A DNA stretch of 64,000 nucleotides from Rossellomorea sp036867415 (GCF_036867415.1 NZ_JBAJHU010000002.1:186001-250000), one strand, 5' to 3'; shown: positions 9,266 through 18,391, counted from the stretch's first letter. A program made the numbers and translations. Notes: generated by a model not told the origin, from the sequence alone.

Positions 9266-10021
9266 TCAGTTCCCCGCTTCGCCCAGCAGGATGGCATTGA
9301 GCGCATCATGGTAAAGGGTCGGAATTTGGTGGGAGGCACCGGGTATGATATATACTTTTTTAGGATGACAATCTTTGTAGCACTCCAGTTGATCATTTAC
9401 CCAATCTGATTTTTCCCCATAAATTAAGAGAAGCGGCAGTTTGCACTCTTTCATTTCTTCAATGCCGTCATATTGAAGGGACTGTTTGTAAAAATGGTAC
9501 CAGATTTCCGGATTCGCTTTGTTCATATGAAGGATGAGTTGTTTCCGTTCTTCCTTACTTTTTGTATGAGCCTTGGAAATGATTTTCGCGAGACGGACGG
9601 GATGATTCCGTACCATTTTCATTCCGATCAAGTGCATCAGCTTCAGCTTCCTGTGTATTACTTTCGGATAAGCTCCGATCAGGATGAGTGACGTTACCTT
9701 ATCTTTGTATGCAGCGGCAAATCGTTGTGCCACAACTCCCCCTGCCGAATAACCGATGAGGATGCAAGTGGAAATCTTTAAGTGATCGAGAATGAAGTTG
9801 ATTTCTTCCGCATATGAGTCGATGCTGACGAATGTCTTCAGGGACGGTGAATCCCCATGTCCCGACAGGTCAGGGATGATCAGCCGGAATTGTTTGGCAA
9901 GGGTATGCTGTTTGGAGAATACAACTCGCCCCATCCCCGGTGGATGAAGAAATACAAGCGGTGTCCCCTTTCCTATATCATCGAAAAATAAAGTGGAACC
10001 CTGATAGGATACGCTTGGCAT
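9266..10021 (-). CDS. Alpha/beta hydrolase
   Basis: 251 residues with the canonical fold markers: oxyanion HPPGMG near 25, nucleophile elbow GYSAGG near 95, an acidic residue in YGEKSDW near 205, and the catalytic histidine in GASHQIP near 230. The triad would therefore be Ser-Asp-His. The substrate cannot be predicted. The ribosome binding site AAGGGAGG lies inside the right arm of a 9-bp inverted repeat (10032-10083), which could hide it in a hairpin. The gene follows serA by 77 nt. Confidence 0.8.
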   Translation of the reverse strand: MPSVSYQGSTLFFDDIGKGTPLVFLHPPGMGRVVFSKQHTLAKQFRLIIPDLSGHGDSPSLKTFVSIDSYAEEINFILDHLKISTCILIGYSAGGVVAQRFAAAYKDKVTSLILIGAYPKVIHRKLKLMHLIGMKMVRNHPVRLAKIISKAHTKSKEERKQLILHMNKANPEIWYHFYKQSLQYDGIEEMKECKLPLLLIYGEKSDWVNDQLECYKDCHPKKVYIIPGASHQIPTLYHDALNAILLGEAGN

Positions 10022-10031
10022 AGATGAAAAC

Positions 10032-10083
10032 CTCCCTTAATCCAAGTTAGTGTCTATTACACATTCTTCTCGGGTTAAGGGAG
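10032..10083. repeat. Inverted repeat covering the hydrolase ribosome binding site
   Basis: CTCCCTTAA at 10032-10040 and TTAAGGGAG at 10075-10083 are perfect complements around a 34-nt loop. On the minus strand the distal arm contains the Shine-Dalgarno sequence of the alpha/beta hydrolase. A weak T run (four) follows, so it may be a poor terminator of serA or a translational hairpin. Confidence 0.5.
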
Positions 10084-10098
10084 TTCTAGTCATAGTAT

Positions 10099-11271
10099 TT
10101 AGATGAGTCGAACCGATACGACGCCTTCAATCGACTTCAGCTTGGTTTTCACATCGTTTTGTTCTTCTTCTGTCAGTTTTTGGTCAAGGTCGATCATCGT
10201 GTAGGCCCATGTGTTTTTACTTCGGTTGATCATGTCGGCGATGTTGACCGCGTAGCCGGATAGAGTCGTGGTGATGCTGCCGACCATGTTCGGGATATTT
10301 TGGTGCATCACGGTCACCCGCATATTCCCGCTGTAAGGGAGTTCCACGTCCGGCAGGTTGACGGCATGCTTGATGTTCCCGGTCTCCAGATACGTTTTCA
10401 GCTGCTGTGTCGCCATGACGGCGCAGTTTTCTTCCGATTCGATGGTTGAAGCCCCAAGGTGTGGGACCGGTACGACATTGTCCTGCTTCAATACGAATTC
10501 ATTCGGGAAATCGGTGACGTATTTTCTAACGGTGCCGGCTTTCAATGCTTCTCCAAGCGCATGTTCATCCACAAGCTCCCCTCTGGAGAAATTCAGGAGG
10601 GTGATGCCTTTTTTCATACGCTGAAAGCTTTCATTGTTCACAAAATGCTTCGTTTGACCGGTAAGCGGGATGTGGAAGGTGATAAAGTCGCATTGCGCCC
10701 ATACGTCTTCAATATTATGCGCGCGTTTCACATCTTGTGATAGTCTCCAGGCGGCATCGACTGAAATGAATGGATCGTAGGCGACGACGTCCATGCCGAG
10801 TGCCAGGGCATCGTTCGCAACGAGGACTCCGATTGCACCCAGCCCTACAACTCCGAGCTTTTTCCCTTTGATTTCACTTCCGACGAACTCCTTCTTTTTT
10901 GCCTCAACGACAGTCGATACATCTTCCTCGTTGTAAAGCGTTTTTGCCCAGCCCACCGCTGAATAAAGATTTCGGGAAGAAGCAATCAGATTCGCCAGGA
11001 CAAGTTCTTTGACGGCGTTGGCGTTTGCACCTGGCGTGTTGAATACGACGATCCCCTTATCGGTGCAGGCATCCACCGGAATATTATTGACCCCCGCCCC
11101 GGCACGGGCTATCGCTTTTAAAGACGGAGGAAAAGTGAAGTCATGAAGATTCTTCGAACGCACAAGGAGCCCGTCCGGATCTCCTTCCCCGTTCAGGTGG
11201 TAATTGATGTCGTCCTCGATTAATGATAACCCGCTCTTTGATATCGCATTGTACGTATTAATTGACAGCAT
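10099..11271 (-). CDS. serA: D-3-phosphoglycerate dehydrogenase
   Basis: First enzyme of serine synthesis, oxidising 3-phosphoglycerate with NAD. The protein has 390 residues, the short SerA type. The NAD site is GVVGLGAIGVLVAND near 147, the catalytic Arg lies in NFSRGELVDE near 230, and the His in PHLGASTIESEENC near 275. The C-terminal 75 residues form an ACT domain (MRVTVMHQNIPNMVGSI). The ATG at 11271 has an AGGAGG site and overlaps the end of serC by 14 nt, so serC-serA form an operon. Confidence 0.95.
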   Translation of the reverse strand: MLSINTYNAISKSGLSLIEDDINYHLNGEGDPDGLLVRSKNLHDFTFPPSLKAIARAGAGVNNIPVDACTDKGIVVFNTPGANANAVKELVLANLIASSRNLYSAVGWAKTLYNEEDVSTVVEAKKKEFVGSEIKGKKLGVVGLGAIGVLVANDALALGMDVVAYDPFISVDAAWRLSQDVKRAHNIEDVWAQCDFITFHIPLTGQTKHFVNNESFQRMKKGITLLNFSRGELVDEHALGEALKAGTVRKYVTDFPNEFVLKQDNVVPVPHLGASTIESEENCAVMATQQLKTYLETGNIKHAVNLPDVELPYSGNMRVTVMHQNIPNMVGSITTTLSGYAVNIADMINRSKNTWAYTMIDLDQKLTEEEQNDVKTKLKSIEGVVSVRLI

Positions 11272-12355
11272 GATGATCCTCCTTCACTTCGTTCTTTTCA
11301 AAGTTCTTCATGAAATTGACTAGCGCCTGCACCCCTTCGACCGGCATTGCGTTGTAAAGGCTCGCCCGCATTCCTCCCACTGACCGGTGGCCTTTCAGAA
11401 ACTCGAAGCCGGCTTCCTTTGCTTCATTTAAAAACCTGGCGTTTACTTCATCGCTGCCTGCCGTAAATGGAATGTTCATCAGTGAACGATTTGCCTCAGA
11501 GACAGTGTTGTGAAATAACCCGGATTGATCGATACAGGAGTACAGGAGTTGTGCTTTTTCCTGATTACATTCTTCCATCCCCTCTACTCCGCCGTTTTCC
11601 TTCACCCATTCAAGCACAAGTTTCAATACATAAATGGAAAAGGTAGGCGGTGTGTTAAAGAGTGAGCCGTGTTTGACATACGTTTCATAATTCAGGAGCG
11701 CCGGACAATATTCCGGTGTATTCCCGACCAGATCTTTGCGGATGATGGCAACAGTGACCCCTGAAGGACCGAGATTCTTCTGGGCTCCTGCGTAAATAAG
11801 ACCGAATCTAGAAACATCGATTTTCTCTGAAAGAATATGAGATGACATATCTGCGATCAGCGGGACATCCCCCGTATCCGGATATTCATTAAATCGAGTT
11901 CCTTCTATCGTATTATTCGATGTGATATGTACGTAACGGCTGCTTTCCGAAAAACCCTTAGCCCGATAAGCAGGGATGGCTGTTTGAGCATCCGGCGTGT
12001 GCGTCCGTACTTCCCCGACTTTATCCGCTTCTTTCACCGCTTTTTTTGACCAGCTGCCCGTCACGATATACTCGGCCGTTTCATGGGGTCCGAGGAGATT
12101 CAGCGGAATCATGGAAAATTGAAGGGATGCCCCTCCCTGCATAAACAATACGTGATAATTTTCCGGAATCGACAGCAATTCCCTCAGCAGCGCTTCCGCT
12201 CCATCGATGATCTTCTGGAACGGGGCAGACCGATGGCTGAGCTCCATCACAGACATACCGGTACCTTCGTAATCCAGCAGTTCACGCTGCACCTTTTCAA
12301 GCACAGGGCTAGGCAGCACAGCTGGTCCTGCCGAGAAATTATAAACAGTTTTCAT
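11258..12355 (-). CDS. serC: Phosphoserine aminotransferase
   Basis: Second enzyme of the serine pathway, PLP-dependent, about 365 residues. Family landmarks are YNFSAGPAVLPSPVL at the N terminus, FMQGGASLQFSMIPLNL near 75, and the PLP lysine in YAGAQKNLGPSGVT near 195. The C terminus has GHRSVGGMRASLYNAM. I chose ATG at 12355 (MKTVYNFSAGP) with AGGTGG eight nt upstream. A GTG at 12367 is in frame but lies inside that ribosome binding site region. serC leads the operon with serA, as in several Bacillaceae. Confidence 0.95.
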   Translation of the reverse strand: MKTVYNFSAGPAVLPSPVLEKVQRELLDYEGTGMSVMELSHRSAPFQKIIDGAEALLRELLSIPENYHVLFMQGGASLQFSMIPLNLLGPHETAEYIVTGSWSKKAVKEADKVGEVRTHTPDAQTAIPAYRAKGFSESSRYVHITSNNTIEGTRFNEYPDTGDVPLIADMSSHILSEKIDVSRFGLIYAGAQKNLGPSGVTVAIIRKDLVGNTPEYCPALLNYETYVKHGSLFNTPPTFSIYVLKLVLEWVKENGGVEGMEECNQEKAQLLYSCIDQSGLFHNTVSEANRSLMNIPFTAGSDEVNARFLNEAKEAGFEFLKGHRSVGGMRASLYNAMPVEGVQALVNFMKNFEKNEVKEDHHAVN

Positions 12356-12564
12356 GAACAACACCACCTGTAAAAAGTTCAGAATTTTTCCACATTATAT
12401 TGAACAGATTCCCTTCCGTCAATCCCACTCACCCGACGTGTAAACGCTTAAATACCCCTCTTTTTGTCCATTTGCATACCCATTGTATCGTTATTGTGAA
12501 TTTTGAGAATAAATGGACGGGGGTGCGCGTCAAAGTCTTTATGACAGCGATGATCAAAACATAA

Positions 12565-12598
12565 ATAAAACCTGTGCCGGTTTGGAGGCACAGGTTTT
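12565..12598 (-). terminator. Terminator of ktrAB
   Basis: AAACCTGTGCC and GGCACAGGTTT pair around an 8-nt loop, followed on the minus strand by TTATTT. It lies 9 nt after the ktrB stop. Confidence 0.85.
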
Positions 12599-12606
12599 AT
12601 TTGAGT

Positions 12607-13929
12607 TTATCCTGTCAATATATCTTCCTTCGGATAACGGATTTTCTCTTTATCCGGTTTTGACAGTGAAAACGCAAGGGTAAGCGGACCAAGTTTGCCG
12701 ATGAACATGACGATAATGATGACGCTCTTCCCTATATCTGTGAGAGAACCGGTGATGCCCATGGAAAGGCCGACGGTTCCGAACGCTGAGACGATTTCAA
12801 AGAGGATCGGCAGGAATTTCGCTCCTTTTTCGGAGATGTTCATGATGAATAAAGCAGTAAACACCAGAAATACACTCATCATGGAAACAGCCAATGCCTT
12901 GAAAATATGAAATTCGCTGATCGTCCGGCGAAACAGGCGGATTTCACGTTTTTCTTTCAGGAATGCAAATACACTCAGTGATATGACCACGAATGTTGTC
13001 AACTTGATGCCTCCGCCTGTGGATGCACTTCCTGCCCCAATGAACATGAGCAGGATCGTCAATAAAATAGAATCCCGCTCCATACTCGCGTAATCAAGCG
13101 AATTGAACCCCGCTGTACGCGGAGTCACTGCAGAGAAGTATGCTGCCTGCAGCTTATCGAAAAGGGGCATATTCGCGAGTGTATGGGGGTTGTCGAATTC
13201 TAAAATAAAAAGGATGATCATGGCTGCTGTATTGATGATCAACGTTCCCCACAACATGATTTTCGTATGAAGCGACAGCTTCCTTAAGGACCTTGTCTTA
13301 TAAAGATCAACGAGAACTGTGAATCCGATCCCCCCGATAATGAATAAGCACGAGATGACAAGATTCACTGTCGGATTATTCACATACCCCATCAGGCTGT
13401 CTTGCCAGATGGAAAAACCTGCGTTATTAAATGCCGAAATCGAATGAAATAAACTGACATACAGACCTTTGCCCCACCCATATTCCGGCACCCACTCGGT
13501 CGCGAGCAGCACGACGGCGGCAGCTTCCACAGTAAAAGAAAAAATAAATAAATATTTTACGAGTTTAATGACGCCTCCGACAGATGATTGATTTAATGCC
13601 TGCTGAATCAAGAGCCGCTCCTTGAACCCGATCTTCTTCCCGATCATCATAAAAATCAGGACAGCGAAGGACATGATTCCCAGACCGCCGATTTGGATAA
13701 GCAACATGATGACGATTTCGCCAAACAGTGTGAACACACTGCCTGTATCCACGACGATCAAACCTGTGACAGTCATCGCCGATACCGACGTGAATAAAGC
13801 GTCCAACATCGTGATGCCGTCCACTGTGGCAAATGGCAGCTTTAAAAGAAGCATCCCGAGCGTACTGAAAAAGATAAACGTGACCACCAGCAGCTGAGGC
13901 GGACTCCATTGAATGACTTTCCTTTTCAT
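12607..13929 (-). CDS. ktrB: Ktr potassium uptake membrane subunit
   Basis: Ion-translocating subunit of a Ktr/Trk-type K+ uptake system, 440 residues. Four M1-P-M2 repeats are recognisable by their filter glycines: SAMTVTGLIVVD near 50, HSISAFNNAGFS near 165, TPRTAGFNSLD near 280 and SAFGTVGLSMGI near 400. The glycine in each loop is the conserved selectivity residue. It follows ktrA by 3 nt, which points to KtrAB and not to the separately encoded KtrD. Control is probably by c-di-AMP through the riboswitch upstream of ktrA. Confidence 0.93.
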   Translation of the reverse strand: MKRKVIQWSPPQLLVVTFIFFSTLGMLLLKLPFATVDGITMLDALFTSVSAMTVTGLIVVDTGSVFTLFGEIVIMLLIQIGGLGIMSFAVLIFMMIGKKIGFKERLLIQQALNQSSVGGVIKLVKYLFIFSFTVEAAAVVLLATEWVPEYGWGKGLYVSLFHSISAFNNAGFSIWQDSLMGYVNNPTVNLVISCLFIIGGIGFTVLVDLYKTRSLRKLSLHTKIMLWGTLIINTAAMIILFILEFDNPHTLANMPLFDKLQAAYFSAVTPRTAGFNSLDYASMERDSILLTILLMFIGAGSASTGGGIKLTTFVVISLSVFAFLKEKREIRLFRRTISEFHIFKALAVSMMSVFLVFTALFIMNISEKGAKFLPILFEIVSAFGTVGLSMGITGSLTDIGKSVIIIVMFIGKLGPLTLAFSLSKPDKEKIRYPKEDILTG

Positions 13930-13932
13930 ACT

Positions 13933-14589
13933 TTATACCCCTTCTTTTTCAAAGCGATTAATATCGCGATTATGACCGATCACAATCAGAAGGTCCTCCT
14001 TTTGAATGACTTCATCAGCAGCCGGAGACACAATGACTTCCTCGCCGCGGTGAATGGCAATGATATTGCAGCCGTACCTGGCGCGTACATCTAATTCAAT
14101 CAAATTCTTCCCGGCCACTTTCTTCGTAGCCAGCACCTCGACGATACTGTGTTCCTTCGATACCTCTATATAATCGATGATTTTTTCAGACGTGATATGA
14201 TGTGCGATTCTTCTTGCCATGTCACGTTCAGGATGGATGACTTTATCCGCGCCGATTTTGTCCAGCACCTTCTGATGATACGTATTGGATGCTTTGACCC
14301 ACACTTCTTTGACCCCGATTTCCTTTAATTGCAGCGTCGTCAGGATGCTCGCCTCTACATTTTCCCCAAACGACACGATGACATGATCAAAGTTCCGCAA
14401 ACCGAGTGATTTCAGCACCGATTCATCCATCGCATTCGCCTGCACCGCATGTGTCGCGATATCCTGGAACTTTTGGACGACATCATGGTGGATATCGATG
14501 GCAAGCACCTCGACATTAAGATGTGCAAGCTCCTGCACAAGATTCCCTCCAAATCGGCCCAACCCGATGACTGCAAATTGTTTCTTCAT
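13933..14589 (-). CDS. ktrA: Ktr potassium uptake regulatory RCK subunit
   Basis: Cytoplasmic gating ring protein of 218 residues. The N-terminal RCK/Rossmann domain shows GLGRFGGNLVQEL near 8 and binds ADP or ATP in the family. A C-terminal TrkA_C domain (about 135-218), which binds c-di-AMP in related proteins, follows SKEHSIVEVLATKKVAGKN. The ATG at 14589 has a GGAGGG site. The gene lies directly below a ydaO-type c-di-AMP riboswitch, so the second messenger may act on both transcription and protein. Confidence 0.93.
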   Translation of the reverse strand: MKKQFAVIGLGRFGGNLVQELAHLNVEVLAIDIHHDVVQKFQDIATHAVQANAMDESVLKSLGLRNFDHVIVSFGENVEASILTTLQLKEIGVKEVWVKASNTYHQKVLDKIGADKVIHPERDMARRIAHHITSEKIIDYIEVSKEHSIVEVLATKKVAGKNLIELDVRARYGCNIIAIHRGEEVIVSPAADEVIQKEDLLIVIGHNRDINRFEKEGV

Positions 14590-14711
14590 GATGTACCCTC
14601 CAAAACCTTTTTATTAGCTTAACCATTTGGCGCTGTTAAACACCGTCTCTAATTCCTTCCACAGGAATCTGCTTCTTGAATTCCAATCAATAGCTGCATT
14701 AGCAGCCTTAC

Positions 14712-14905
14712 AAAAAAACAACACAAAAAGACCACAAGGAATACACCCTGCGGTCATCGATTTTTGATCACAAGTATCATCCTCTCCCATTACGCTTACG
14801 AGGTTAGCTGACGGATTCGGGCGATGGAAGTAGCCCTACCTGATAAAAGGATTCACCCCTGGAACTCGGGTCCCCCGTTTCAAAAGAATTAAGCGATAAA
14901 GAATA
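14712..14905 (-). promoter_or_regulatory. ydaO-yuaA c-di-AMP riboswitch with terminator
   Basis: The minus strand from about 14900 carries the conserved ydaO blocks GGGACCCGAGTTCC, GGGGTGAATCC, AGGTAGGGC, CGAATCCGTCAGC and AACCTCGTAAGCG. A terminator follows: GACCGCAGGG (14755-14746) pairs with CCTTGTGGTC (14739-14730), then TTTTT. This class shuts off potassium uptake genes when c-di-AMP is high, which fits ktrAB immediately downstream. Confidence 0.93.
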
Positions 14906-15119
14906 TAAATGGCCGTTTCCAAAAGTTTTCTGCTTTCGGAAAGAGCCTCGATGATAGATATCATACTCCTCTCCTGCATCATTGTAAATATGTTTTTTGT
15001 AAAAATTCCTTCTCCATAATTGGAGATATTTTTCATACCGCGGAAGGTTTCCATTTTATTTTTATGGGGAAAACCCTACATAAGTAACACGAACGAAGTA
15101 CCAGAAAGGACGAATGAAA

Positions 15120-15977
15120 ATGGCTGATTTCTCAACAATTTCCACAAAAGTCACAAGCAGTAAAAATTCACCCTCATCCCAGGATATCAAACCCTGGATC
15201 AGAGGATTTGCACGTGTTGGATATATAGCAAGAGGAAGCGTCTATTTGATGATCGGTGCCCTTGCGCTGATGGCCGCATTCGGAGCGGGCGGCAGTATGT
15301 CCGACTCAAGCGGAGCATTCAGTGCAGTGGCACAGGCGCCGTTTGGGGAAGTACTGTTATGGATCGTCGGCTTCGGGATCATCGGCATCGTCATGTGGAG
15401 TTTCATCGAAGCAATCAAAGACCCCGGACATTCAGACAGCCTCATGAAATCAGCTTTCAGGAGGCTCACCCATATCATCAGCGGGATCATTTATGGTGCA
15501 CTTTCCTACAATGCCTTCATGATCGCGATGCATGCGAAAAGCGGGTCAGGCTCCGGATCCAAACAATCGTTATCGGCAAAACTGCTGACCCAGCCTTTCG
15601 GTCAATGGATCATCGGCATCGTCGGCGCCATCATCATCGGGTTCGCCCTTTACGAAATCTACAGTGCATTTGCAGGAAACTACACGAAAGATTTCAAGCG
15701 TCATGAAATGTCCGATAAGGAATGGGAATTGGGCAAGAAAACAGGAAAAGTGGGATTAGTCTCCCGTGGATTCGTCTTCCTGCTTGTCGGATATTTCTTC
15801 ATTCAAACAGCCATAACCGCAGACCCCGATAAAACAAAGGGACTCGACGGCGCCCTTTCAAAAATCGCACAACAACCTTATGGCCAGTGGATCCTGGCAG
15901 TCGTAGCGGTTGGGTTGTTCCTGTACGGGGTGTATCAGATCCTGAAGGGGAAGAACCGGCATTTGAGTATGTATTGA
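15120..15977 (+). CDS. DUF1206 membrane protein
   Basis: Membrane protein of 285 residues made of three related units of two helices each. The repeats open with similar phrases: FARVGYIARGSVYLMIG near 35, FRRLTHIISGIIYGALS near 115 and VGLVSRGFVFLLVGYFF near 205, the mark of DUF1206. The function is unknown. I prefer the second ATG at 15120, nine nt after AAAGGAC; the first is at 15114. A sigma-B-like GTTTCC-N13-GGGGAA is present upstream but weak. It is one of the very few genes here on the plus strand and ends in its own terminator. Confidence 0.85.
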   Translation: MADFSTISTKVTSSKNSPSSQDIKPWIRGFARVGYIARGSVYLMIGALALMAAFGAGGSMSDSSGAFSAVAQAPFGEVLLWIVGFGIIGIVMWSFIEAIKDPGHSDSLMKSAFRRLTHIISGIIYGALSYNAFMIAMHAKSGSGSGSKQSLSAKLLTQPFGQWIIGIVGAIIIGFALYEIYSAFAGNYTKDFKRHEMSDKEWELGKKTGKVGLVSRGFVFLLVGYFFIQTAITADPDKTKGLDGALSKIAQQPYGQWILAVVAVGLFLYGVYQILKGKNRHLSMY

Positions 15978-15993
15978 TAAGCAGTATAACTAA

Positions 15994-16029
15994 AGACCGC
16001 CTTGGCGATTTTTGCGGGCGGTCTTTTTT
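15994..16029 (+). terminator. Terminator of the DUF1206 gene
   Basis: AGACCGCC and GGGCGGTCT pair around the loop TTGGCGATTTTTGC and are followed by a T run. Confidence 0.9.
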
Positions 16030-16075
16030 GTTGCTGGGGTTATTTGGGTTACCTTTTTTGGTGTAGCTTTTATGT

Positions 16076-16328
16076 GTACCTGGTACAACAGTGGTGTTTT
16101 GTACCTGGTTCATTTGCGGTTGATTGTACCTGGTACAGGCGAGTCCATTTGTACCTGGTACATATCCTTTGAATTGTACCAGGTACAGCTGAGCTGCAGT
16201 GCCTGGCGAAGTATCCGGTGCCAGGCACAATCTTGCCTTCTTGTGCCAGGCACAAATTGATGGTTTTGTTCCTGGCACAATTCCGTCTTTTTGTTCCAGG
16301 CACATTCAGAACGATCTGTGCCTGGCAC
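16076..16328. repeat. Family-1 array A: eleven GTNCCWGGNAC units, 25-nt pitch
   Basis: Palindromic 11-mers start at 16076, 16101, 16126, 16151, 16176, 16199 (degenerate), 16218, 16243, 16268, 16293 and 16318. Except at the degenerate sixth unit, the step is exactly 25 nt: an 11-nt core plus a 14-nt unrelated spacer. The first five are GTACCWGGTAC type, the rest GTGCC/GTTCC..GGCAC. Most extend to TTGTNCCWGGNACAA. The pitch is not a multiple of three, so the Pro-Gly-Thr repeats in translated frames are not coding. Confidence 0.93.
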
Positions 16329-16356
16329 CACGATTACAAGTAGATGGAAAACTCCA

Positions 16357-17391
16357 TCATCCTCCCATCGAATCATCCTTGTGCATCACCCGCTCAAAGT
16401 CTTTCCCGCGCACCACGTACTTCTCTTCTTTCACAGATCCCTTGTATTTCTCCTTGAACTTCTTATAATAATACGAATGCCCGGAAGTTACCCGGACGTA
16501 TCCTTCCATCATCAGGGCGACTGCGAACATTGCGCTCGCAAAGAACAGGATCGGGGTGAGCGGTACCCATGGTGCACCTTGAAGATAGCGGAAGGAGTCG
16601 CCGATCAGTCCCGACCATTCATTGGTCGAGGACTGCGGCGGGTCGGGAACAAAAGAATAATCAACGTCCGTTCCTCCGACAAAGAGTTTCAGCAACCCTA
16701 GATGGATGAAGATGATCAGCGTCTGCATGATCTGCTGTCCGAAAAGGACGACCAGCTTGTCTTTTAACGAAGGAATGATATGTTTTACGATGATCCGGAG
16801 CTTGCTCGCCCCCAATACTTTTGCGCTTAGAATGAACTCTTCCTTGTATATCATCGAGACCTCATTTCCAAGCAGCGAAGAAAGAATCGGCACGATGAGA
16901 AGTGTCAGCACCAGGATTTCAATCATGATTCGTTCTGTCATCGTTGTAGGAAATCCGTTGAATGGCTCCCATAATACAGGATGAAGCAGGAAATAAGCCA
17001 GGATGGATAACGGGATGTAGTGAAACGAATCTATTGTACCGTTGATTGATTTTTTGAATCTTTGCAAATAGGTTCCGAGTACCAGCGCAGCCGGCAGTGA
17101 GATGGCGACTCTCAAAAAAGCGATGATGAAGGAAATGATCAGCGTGTACTTCGCCCCGATCAGAATTTTCCCGAGCATATCAAGTCCGATCGGATCGGTG
17201 CCGAACGGAAAATTCCATTTTGGCGAAATAGGAGCCGACTCGACCGGGAAACCATTTTCAGAAATAAAATAGAGTCTCCTGACTTCATCATCCCACAGAA
17301 TGGTGTACAGAAAGCTTGCCAAAGTCAGCAGCAACAAATACAGAAAGCCGGTCAGGAATAATGGATTTCTCCAGACACTGCGTCTCATCAT
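16357..17391 (-). CDS. Opp/Dpp-type ABC permease (DppC-like)
   Basis: Inner-membrane permease of 344 residues in the BPD_transp_1 family. It has an N-terminal helix, a long extracytoplasmic stretch and FGTDPIGLDMLGKILIGAKYTL near 65, which matches the FGTD.GRD...ILYGARISL signature of DppC/OppC. The EAA loop is at EEFILSAKVLGASKLRIIVKHIIPS. The C terminus has a basic tail. It overlaps the upstream permease by 4 nt (ATGA). No solute-binding or ATPase gene is nearby, so the substrate and partners are unknown. Confidence 0.8.
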   Translation of the reverse strand: MMRRSVWRNPLFLTGFLYLLLLTLASFLYTILWDDEVRRLYFISENGFPVESAPISPKWNFPFGTDPIGLDMLGKILIGAKYTLIISFIIAFLRVAISLPAALVLGTYLQRFKKSINGTIDSFHYIPLSILAYFLLHPVLWEPFNGFPTTMTERIMIEILVLTLLIVPILSSLLGNEVSMIYKEEFILSAKVLGASKLRIIVKHIIPSLKDKLVVLFGQQIMQTLIIFIHLGLLKLFVGGTDVDYSFVPDPPQSSTNEWSGLIGDSFRYLQGAPWVPLTPILFFASAMFAVALMMEGYVRVTSGHSYYYKKFKEKYKGSVKEEKYVVRGKDFERVMHKDDSMGG

Positions 17392-18260
17392 AGCTCCTCC
17401 CCTCTGTTGGCTTTACGTGAAAGGATGTACTCCCCGAGGTTATAAAACAGAAACAGCGGGATGAAGATGCTGAGCAGTGCAAGGGTAAATAATTTTGGCT
17501 GCAGTGTGGACATGAGAAATCTGGTAATGCCCGGAATATTGAACAGCAGCTCGACGACAAACAAGTTCGAAAGCATGAACCAGACTGTTTTCTTCGATTG
17601 AAAAAACACAGAAATAACGGCATTTCTCAGGATATGTACGATCAAGATGAAAAAGCGGCCAAACCCGATCGACTTCGCGAGCAGGACGTAATCCTTCTTC
17701 TCTTCTTTCTCGAAAGTCAAAATCGTCAGGCGGTACAATTGGATGGCCGGCAGGATTGCCAGAACAAGTATGGGAAGGAGATACACCTTCTCTTCATAGG
17801 TTGCCGCGATTCCGACAATGATCATGCCTGTATGTTTGTAGTAATAGAGAAGCACAAGTTGAAGCAGCAGGATAATGAGGAGATCCGGCAGCGTTTCCAA
17901 CAGATAGAAACCGAATTTAATAGAATTTCTGATTTTTTCGGTGAACATCATGGTGAAGATCGTAAGAAGTACCGCCATCAGCATGGCGAGAAAGAATGAA
18001 GAAAACAAGACCGTCAGCGAATACTGGATCGGATCCCAGAGATAAGGAAATAAATCGCGTTCCTTTTGGCCTCCGATGACTTTGTATGTCAAACCTGACG
18101 GGTGTAAAATGGCGTCTATGATCTTACCGATCGTTGCCCAATATTGAGCAAAGCGCCATTCATTATTTGCGAGTCCCGAAACTAAAACGGGCAATCCGCC
18201 CATCAGGAGTATCCCGATGATGGAGAGAATGAACGTCTTCAAGATTTGCAGAATCTTCAT
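17388..18260 (-). CDS. Opp/Dpp-type ABC permease (DppB-like)
   Basis: Permease of 290 residues pairing with the DppC-like protein downstream. There is a signal-anchor helix at 10-30, then SLTVLFSSFFLAMLMAVLLTI, and an EAA-type region KKDYVLLAKSIGFGRFFILIVHILRNA near 190. The gene order B then C with a 4-nt overlap is typical of oligopeptide and nickel importers, but the sequence is divergent and no motor ATPase or binding protein follows. The start is ATG at 18260 with a GGGAGG site. Confidence 0.75.
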   Translation of the reverse strand: MKILQILKTFILSIIGILLMGGLPVLVSGLANNEWRFAQYWATIGKIIDAILHPSGLTYKVIGGQKERDLFPYLWDPIQYSLTVLFSSFFLAMLMAVLLTIFTMMFTEKIRNSIKFGFYLLETLPDLLIILLLQLVLLYYYKHTGMIIVGIAATYEEKVYLLPILVLAILPAIQLYRLTILTFEKEEKKDYVLLAKSIGFGRFFILIVHILRNAVISVFFQSKKTVWFMLSNLFVVELLFNIPGITRFLMSTLQPKLFTLALLSIFIPLFLFYNLGEYILSRKANRGEEL

Positions 18261-18329
18261 GCAGAGCCTCCCGCTAAGTGGAATAATAAGGAATAGTTAA
18301 ATTATACCAAATCCAAAGGCGATTGCACG

Positions 18330-18368
18330 AAAAAATAGAGCATAAAACCATTTTAGGTTTCATGCTCT
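18330..18368 (-). terminator. Terminator of the DUF1062 gene
   Basis: On the minus strand GAGCATGAAACC pairs with GGTTTTATGCTC, followed by TATTTTTT, 24 nt after the stop. Confidence 0.85.
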
Positions 18369-18391
18369 TTTAGGAATGGACTACCTATTCC

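Noticed and set aside
15799..16305. Minus-strand ORF with repeated Val-Pro-Gly-Thr across array A
   Set aside because: The apparent peptide repeats come from reading GTACCTGGTAC-type units; the 25-nt pitch shifts frame each unit, there is no ribosome binding site, and it overlaps the end of the DUF1206 gene.
16076..16328. CRISPR-like array of repeats and unique spacers
   Set aside because: Cores are 11 nt with 14-nt spacers, the cores vary in compensating pairs, and no cas genes are in the window. The layout fits palindrome arrays linked to RAYT genes.
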